Positions 6,547-10,062 of a DNA stretch of 10,062 nt are shown in pieces. Origin of the DNA: Alphaproteobacteria bacterium UBA685 (GTDB taxonomy: Bacteria; Pseudomonadota; Alphaproteobacteria; Puniceispirillales; Puniceispirillaceae); assembly GCA_002299005.1 (NCBI GenBank), contig DBMZ01000088.1, positions 1-10,062 of the forward strand. The letters run 5' to 3'. Within the stretch, counting starts at the first letter, position 1. Every line of letters begins with the position of its first letter. A program made the translations under genes and the position numbers. The notes under the pieces are model-generated. The model did not search any database and was not told the DNA's origin. It worked only from the letters and a program-made list of their open reading frames with translations.

Positions 6547-7497
6547 TTAAAAAATTTGGATAATGCCGCAAACAGGCGACGACGCATCTTGCGTTTCGCG
6601 CACGACCAAGGATTGTATCTTGGCATTGGTCATTCTATCTTCGGCATCACCAAGATTGGTATCTTTGGCAACAAATTGCGGGCTTGCATTCATAATCTCA
6701 GCAGCCTTGGTCGCATCAAGCGCGCGTGCTTCGACCAGCATCCGGCGCAAATCACCATCTGTGATAATGCCCGCCAGATTATCCGGCGTCCCAACAAGCG
6801 CAAGGCCAAGACGGCTATTAGTCATCTCAACAATCACCTTATCCATCATCGCATCAGCTGACACATAGGGCAGGTTTGATGAGATCATCTTATCACCAAC
6901 GCTATTTAACAGCTTTTGGCCCAATTTACCGCCCGGGTGGCGCGCGGCAAAATCTTCTGCTTTGAAACCGCGATGTTCCATCAGAACCACCGCCAGCGCA
7001 TCGCCAAGGACGAGGGCCGCCATAGAGGAGGTAGTCGGCGCCAGATTTAGCGGGCAAGCTTCCTTATCCACAGACGCATCCAAGATAACATCCGCGGCCT
7101 TGCCAAGTGAGCTATCAATGCGGCCAATCAGCGAGATAATCTTTACATTTAAGCGCTTCAAAGCAGGCAGTAATTTTACCACCTCTTCTGTTTCGCCTGA
7201 ATTTGAAATAAGGATAATCACATCATTCGCACGCACCATACCCAAATCGCCATGGATGGCTTCTGCGGGGTGCAAAAACAAAGCTGGCGTTCCTGTGGAT
7301 GAGAGGGTGGCGGCAATTTTACGCCCGACAAGACCAGACTTACCCATGCCGCAGACGACCAAATGCCCGTCATGATTTAGGATAAGTTCAATCGCTTTAT
7401 CAAGCGCGCCATCCATACCTGTCTCAAGACGCGTAATCGCGTCGCGATAGGTGGCGAGAAGTGTTTTGGCTGAATCAAGTGTAACTTTATGCATCAT
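6547..7497 (-). CDS. kdsD: D-arabinose 5-phosphate isomerase (KdsD/KpsF/GutQ family), C-terminus slightly clipped
   Basis: The enzyme interconverts ribulose 5-phosphate and arabinose 5-phosphate, the first step to Kdo for lipopolysaccharide. The 316-residue product has a SIS sugar-isomerase domain (about 36-170) with GMGKSG (50-55), HGDLGM (82-87), SNSGET (98-103), the PTTSS block (154-158) and ARHPGGKLG (185-193), followed by two CBS repeats (about 203-260 and 267-316). It is usually about 320-330 residues and ends in a D-L-(L/M)-R-A-G-like tail after IIQIF. Here it stops right after IIQIF at a run of six T's, while the next frame reads LMRLVEIV, so a small frameshift probably removed the final strand/helix of the second CBS repeat. 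The active site is untouched. Starts at an ATGATG with GGTAAG 9 nt upstream. First gene of the group leading into queA. Confidence 0.92.
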   Translation of the reverse strand: MMHKVTLDSAKTLLATYRDAITRLETGMDGALDKAIELILNHDGHLVVCGMGKSGLVGRKIAATLSSTGTPALFLHPAEAIHGDLGMVRANDVIILISNSGETEEVVKLLPALKRLNVKIISLIGRIDSSLGKAADVILDASVDKEACPLNLAPTTSSMAALVLGDALAVVLMEHRGFKAEDFAARHPGGKLGQKLLNSVGDKMISSNLPYVSADAMMDKVIVEMTNSRLGLALVGTPDNLAGIITDGDLRRMLVEARALDATKAAEIMNASPQFVAKDTNLGDAEDRMTNAKIQSLVVRETQDASSPVCGIIQIF

Positions 7498-7523
7498 AAC
7501 AGAATACTTACCGATTTTATGGC

Positions 7524-7548
7524 AAAAAAGCGAGTGCTAATTGCTCTC
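7524..7548 (-). terminator. Possible terminator between mobA and kdsD
   Basis: On the minus strand, GAGAGC-AATTA-GCACTC (7548-7532; 6-bp stem with one mismatch) is followed by GC and six T's (7529-7524). It lies in the 64-bp gap after mobA and would separate fdhD-mobA from the kdsD-queA-tgt-queG group. The stem is short and imperfect, so read-through is likely. Confidence 0.4.
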
Positions 7549-7561
7549 TAGCATGGGCCTT

Positions 7562-8170
7562 TTAGGCGCTGATTGTCGCATGATAGGCGGCTAAATCATC
7601 AGGGCGATTGAGATTTAAAAACGGGTCTGGCGTCCCTTCATAGTCAAGATAATGACAGCCCACCGCCTCTGTGAAAGCATCAATTTTACGCACCCCCTCC
7701 TCAATCAGAGCCTCTTCTAGCGCCGCAAAAACACGCAATGACCACAGCCCTATCACAGGATGCGTGCGGCCAGCGCTTTTGACGCTTACAAGGTCTGTTT
7801 GATGTGCCATCGCCGCCGTCATCATATCAGTGGCAATTGTCGCAGGGATAAGCGGCGCGTCTGTCGGCAAGACCACCAGCCATTGGCAATTTGGGCGGTT
7901 TTCTTTGATATGGCGCATCGCGGCATAAATGCCTGATAAAGGGCCTTGATGATCTGGCAAGATATCTGGCACGACCTCAAGCCCATAATGGGCAAATCGC
8001 GCGCCATCACCATTGGCATTCAAAAACAGATAAGGCGCGTCTTGAAACCGCTCAATCAGGCTTGCGAGCAATGTCTTGCCGCCAATGTTAATCTCGCCCT
8101 TATCACCGCCGCCCATGCGCCGCGCTAGGCCGCCTGCTAGCAGGCATATCGCATAATCAGTCTGGCTCAT
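7562..8170 (-). CDS. mobA: Molybdenum cofactor guanylyltransferase MobA
   Basis: MobA transfers GMP from GTP to molybdopterin, making the guanine dinucleotide cofactor used by formate dehydrogenases and other DMSO-reductase-family enzymes in the cytoplasm. The 202-residue length fits. The nucleotide-binding loop LLAGGLARRMGGGDKG (10-25, Lys24), QGPLSGI (75-81), the metal-binding PTDAP (102-106, Asp104) and the C-terminal FLNLNRPDDL (184-193, contacting the pterin side) are all present. The start codon overlaps the fdhD stop as ATGA, and GGA lies about 10 nt upstream within fdhD. Coupling with fdhD ties both to maturation of the same molybdoenzyme, although no formate dehydrogenase subunit is in the window. 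Confidence 0.95.
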   Translation of the reverse strand: MSQTDYAICLLAGGLARRMGGGDKGEINIGGKTLLASLIERFQDAPYLFLNANGDGARFAHYGLEVVPDILPDHQGPLSGIYAAMRHIKENRPNCQWLVVLPTDAPLIPATIATDMMTAAMAHQTDLVSVKSAGRTHPVIGLWSLRVFAALEEALIEEGVRKIDAFTEAVGCHYLDYEGTPDPFLNLNRPDDLAAYHATISA

Positions 8171-9093
8171 CGAGGCTGTCCATTCTTGCCGCCAAGTTCT
8201 TGTGATTGCGCAGAGGCCCTTTGTGGAGAAGCTTTATCCTCTGCTACGGCCTGTTTGATATCATCAAATATCACGCGCTCTGCCCCTGATAGGACGGTAA
8301 AGCGAGACCCGCGCATGCGGCCGATAAGCGTTAGCCCTGCTTGGCGGGCAAGCGTGACACCTGCTTCGGTAAAGCCTGAACGCGAGACAAGGATAGAGAC
8401 ACCCATCATCACTGTTTTCAAGACCATTTCAGTGGTCAGCCGGCCCGTTGTATAGAAAATCTTATCTTCCGCTGATAAGTTGTTCAAAAACAAATGGCCG
8501 GCAATTTTATCAATCGCATTATGGCGGCCAATATCTTCGACATAAATCAAAGGATCTGCCCCAGAGGCAAGCGCGCACCCATGTATCGCCCCCGCTTTCA
8601 GATACAGAGATGGGATGGCATTAATCGCCGCTGAGAGGGCATAAAGCTCACTTGCCTTAACACGCATCTTTGAGGTGAGGTTAATCTTCTCAAACTCATC
8701 CATGATATCGCCATAGACGGTGCCTTGCGCACAGCCTGAGGTACGGATTTTCTTTTGCAGTTTTTCTTCATAATCAGTCGGGCGCGCGGTACGCACAACG
8801 ACCACATCTAACTCATCATCATAATCAATGTCTGTGAGCTCATCATCCGCCAATAGCATATTTTGATTGCGCAAAAACCCCACTGCCAAAGCCTCTGGCT
8901 GGTCGCCTAATGTCATTGCTGTGACGATTTCTTGGCCATTCAAAAAGATAGTCAAAGGCGCCTCACGCACGACAGGAATAGAGATCTCATTCCCCGCGGC
9001 ATCAAGGCCTGTTAATGCGGCGGTCAGCGTCTCATCTTCAGGTGTTGGCATTAAGCGAAAGTCACTTTTGCTCATCTCTTGCGCGCCTATCAT
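8167..9093 (-). CDS. fdhD: Formate dehydrogenase accessory sulfurtransferase FdhD
   Basis: FdhD passes sulfur from a cysteine desulfurase to the bis-MGD molybdenum cofactor and inserts it into formate dehydrogenase. Numbered from the ATG at 9093 (308 residues), family blocks are REAPLTIFLNGQE (43-55), LAVGFL (69-74), RTSGCAQGT (117-125), EDIGRHNAIDK (186-196), TTGRLTTEMV (215-224) and SRSGFTEAGV (237-246). E. coli FdhD needs a CxxC at 121-124; here Cys121 is kept but the second position is Gly. The last ~24 residues are a hydrophilic, low-complexity extension that runs into mobA. The ATG at 9093 has GGA 5 nt upstream; 9075 (MSKSDF) is equally possible. A start at 9171 would leave no room for a promoter beside divergent nadK and adds residues unlike the family. 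Confidence 0.9.
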   Translation of the reverse strand: MIGAQEMSKSDFRLMPTPEDETLTAALTGLDAAGNEISIPVVREAPLTIFLNGQEIVTAMTLGDQPEALAVGFLRNQNMLLADDELTDIDYDDELDVVVVRTARPTDYEEKLQKKIRTSGCAQGTVYGDIMDEFEKINLTSKMRVKASELYALSAAINAIPSLYLKAGAIHGCALASGADPLIYVEDIGRHNAIDKIAGHLFLNNLSAEDKIFYTTGRLTTEMVLKTVMMGVSILVSRSGFTEAGVTLARQAGLTLIGRMRGSRFTVLSGAERVIFDDIKQAVAEDKASPQRASAQSQELGGKNGQPR

Positions 9094-9226
9094 TGTTATC
9101 CATCTAGCTAGCCTTATATTTGTTTTTATCAAATAATTCAGATAATGTGTTAGAAAAGACAAGCACACCAATTTAATGGCCCTATATGGCGGCGCAGACG
9201 CGCTAGCAAGATTAGTTAAAACAGCT
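9094..9226. promoter_or_regulatory. Divergent promoter region between fdhD and nadK
   Basis: About 130 bp separate the two chosen starts. The stretch 9112-9160 is AT-rich, with TTGTTT (9120-9125) and GATAAT (9141-9146) as a poorly spaced (15 bp) plus-strand promoter pair, and several AT-rich -10-like words on the minus strand. I cannot fix a single promoter for either gene. Confidence 0.35.
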
Positions 9227-9985
9227 ATGAAATTTCATTTTACCGCCTCAATACATGAACAAGCACAAGCGCGATTTGACGTTATGACGACGCGTTATGG
9301 CCAGCATGATATGGCTGATTGCGATGTGATTATCGTGCTTGGTGGTGATGGGCAGATGCTCAATGCTTTGCGCCAAAACCTTGCCTTTGGCCATGATATT
9401 TACGGCATGAATTGCGGGCGTGTTGGCTTTTTGATGAATGATTATCAAGAAGACGAGCTGGTTGAACGTATTGAGGCCGCGACCAAAGCGCGGATGCGTC
9501 CTTTGGCCATGCGGGCGGTTGATATTCATGGCAAAAAACATGAAGCCCTTGCTTTTAATGAGGTCTCTTTATTGCGTCAAACACATGCCGCCGCTCATCT
9601 TGATATTGCGGTGAATGGGCAAGTTGAGATGGAAGAGCTGATTTGTGACGGCGTTATTCTTGCGACACCGCAAGGCTCAACGGCCTATAATCTCTCAGCC
9701 CACGGCCCTATTTTGCCGCTTCGCTCGAACATGCTCGCACTCACCCCTATCTCAGCCTTTCGGCCACGCAGATGGCGCGGCGCGCTTTTGCCAGATAATT
9801 GCAAAGTAACCTTTACGGTGAAATCACCTGACTATCGTAGCCAGTCAATCTCGGCTGATAATATTGAATATCGTGATATTGTGAGCGCGACTATCAAGCA
9901 ATCGCGCAAGCATGATGTGCGCGTTTTGCATGATCCGCATAATTCGATGAGCCACCGCATCATCAAAGAGCAATTCTCGTCCTAA
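9227..9985 (+). CDS. nadK: NAD kinase NadK
   Basis: NadK phosphorylates NAD+ to NADP+ in the cytoplasm. Taken from the ATG at 9227 the product has 252 residues, the short alphaproteobacterial form (MKFHFTAS... then ...TRYGQ). Motifs: GGDG (39-42), whose Asp41 is the catalytic residue in known enzymes, YGMNCGRVGFLMNDY (59-73), NEVSLLR (111-117), DGVILATPQGSTAYNLSAHGP (in 141-161), LALTPISAFRPRRW (170-183) and the C-terminal end HRIIKEQF (243-250). A start at 9176 would add 17 residues that do not resemble the family and would leave too little space for divergent fdhD. No strong ribosome site is visible before 9227. Its stop codon overlaps that of the gene arriving from the right on the other strand. 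Confidence 0.95.
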   Translation: MKFHFTASIHEQAQARFDVMTTRYGQHDMADCDVIIVLGGDGQMLNALRQNLAFGHDIYGMNCGRVGFLMNDYQEDELVERIEAATKARMRPLAMRAVDIHGKKHEALAFNEVSLLRQTHAAAHLDIAVNGQVEMEELICDGVILATPQGSTAYNLSAHGPILPLRSNMLALTPISAFRPRRWRGALLPDNCKVTFTVKSPDYRSQSISADNIEYRDIVSATIKQSRKHDVRVLHDPHNSMSHRIIKEQFSS

Positions 9986-10062
9986 AGACCGTGCCTATCC
10001 CAAAAGCGCGTGAGATGATCCCAAATAATGGCGTCAATCTCTAATGTCTCATTGAAAAGCTC
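9982..10062 (-). CDS. C-terminal end of an unidentified gene, enters from the right edge
   Basis: Twenty-six codons and a TAG stop are open on the minus strand, giving an acidic and aromatic-rich tail (ELFNETLEIDAII, then WDHLTRFWDRHGL). I do not recognise the family. The reading frame stays open to the window edge, and the stop overlaps the nadK stop by 3 bases in convergent arrangement, as expected of a compact gene end. No promoter or start is visible. It could be a chance open frame, because only 27 codons are seen. Confidence 0.5.
   Translation of the reverse strand, partial: ELFNETLEIDAIIWDHLTRFWDRHGL

Noticed and set aside
9094..9226. Longer starts for fdhD (9171) and nadK (9176), which would leave only 4 bp between divergent genes
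   Set aside because: The extra residues do not resemble either family, and the interval has promoter-like AT-rich character.

Overview
The window looks like core chromosome of an alphaproteobacterium of moderate GC (by eye close to 50%), with a mobile-element edge at its left end. The protein sequences support that placing: the NAD kinase is the short form starting MKF...YGQ, the Tgt catalytic and zinc residues fall almost exactly on Zymomonas mobilis numbering, and queA-tgt-queG sits beside a KdsD/KpsF sugar-phosphate isomerase. A marine SAR116-like or rhodospirillalean lineage is a guess only.

Left edge (1-434): the first 86 codons of a P4-type tyrosine recombinase run leftward out of the window. 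About 100 bp to its right is a complete tRNA-Gly(UCC) gene on the other strand. This suggests the end of an integrated element, although the integrase lies on the 5' side of the tRNA, which is not the usual layout.

Region 435-1510: msrA (minus strand) encodes a probably exported methionine sulfoxide reductase with its own terminator. It is bracketed by two copies of a split repeat made of the tRNA-Gly 3' end plus the sequence just downstream. A 375-bp gap then carries the divergent msrA and amtB control regions, including a candidate sigma-54 promoter.

Region 1511-3217: amtB and glnK form an ammonium uptake and nitrogen-sensing pair, in the reverse of the usual glnK-amtB order. Their terminator hairpin lies inside the last codons of the convergent gene queG.

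Region 3185-7497 (minus strand): kdsD, queA, tgt and queG are a tightly packed probable operon. Three of its products act in queuosine tRNA modification: Tgt inserts preQ1, QueA adds the epoxycyclopentane, and cobalamin-dependent QueG reduces it. The first gene makes arabinose 5-phosphate for Kdo and LPS. The KdsD C-terminus seems clipped by a small frameshift just before queA.

Region 7562-9093 (minus strand): fdhD and mobA are translationally coupled molybdenum-cofactor genes serving formate dehydrogenase. FdhD has only one Cys at the usual CxxC site. Divergent from them is nadK (9227-9985), which makes NADP. Its stop codon overlaps that of an unidentified gene entering from the right edge.

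I see no CRISPR array, no complete transposon and no obvious novel multi-gene system. The most unusual signals are the integrase/tRNA-Gly/msrA repeat arrangement and the kdsD frameshift.
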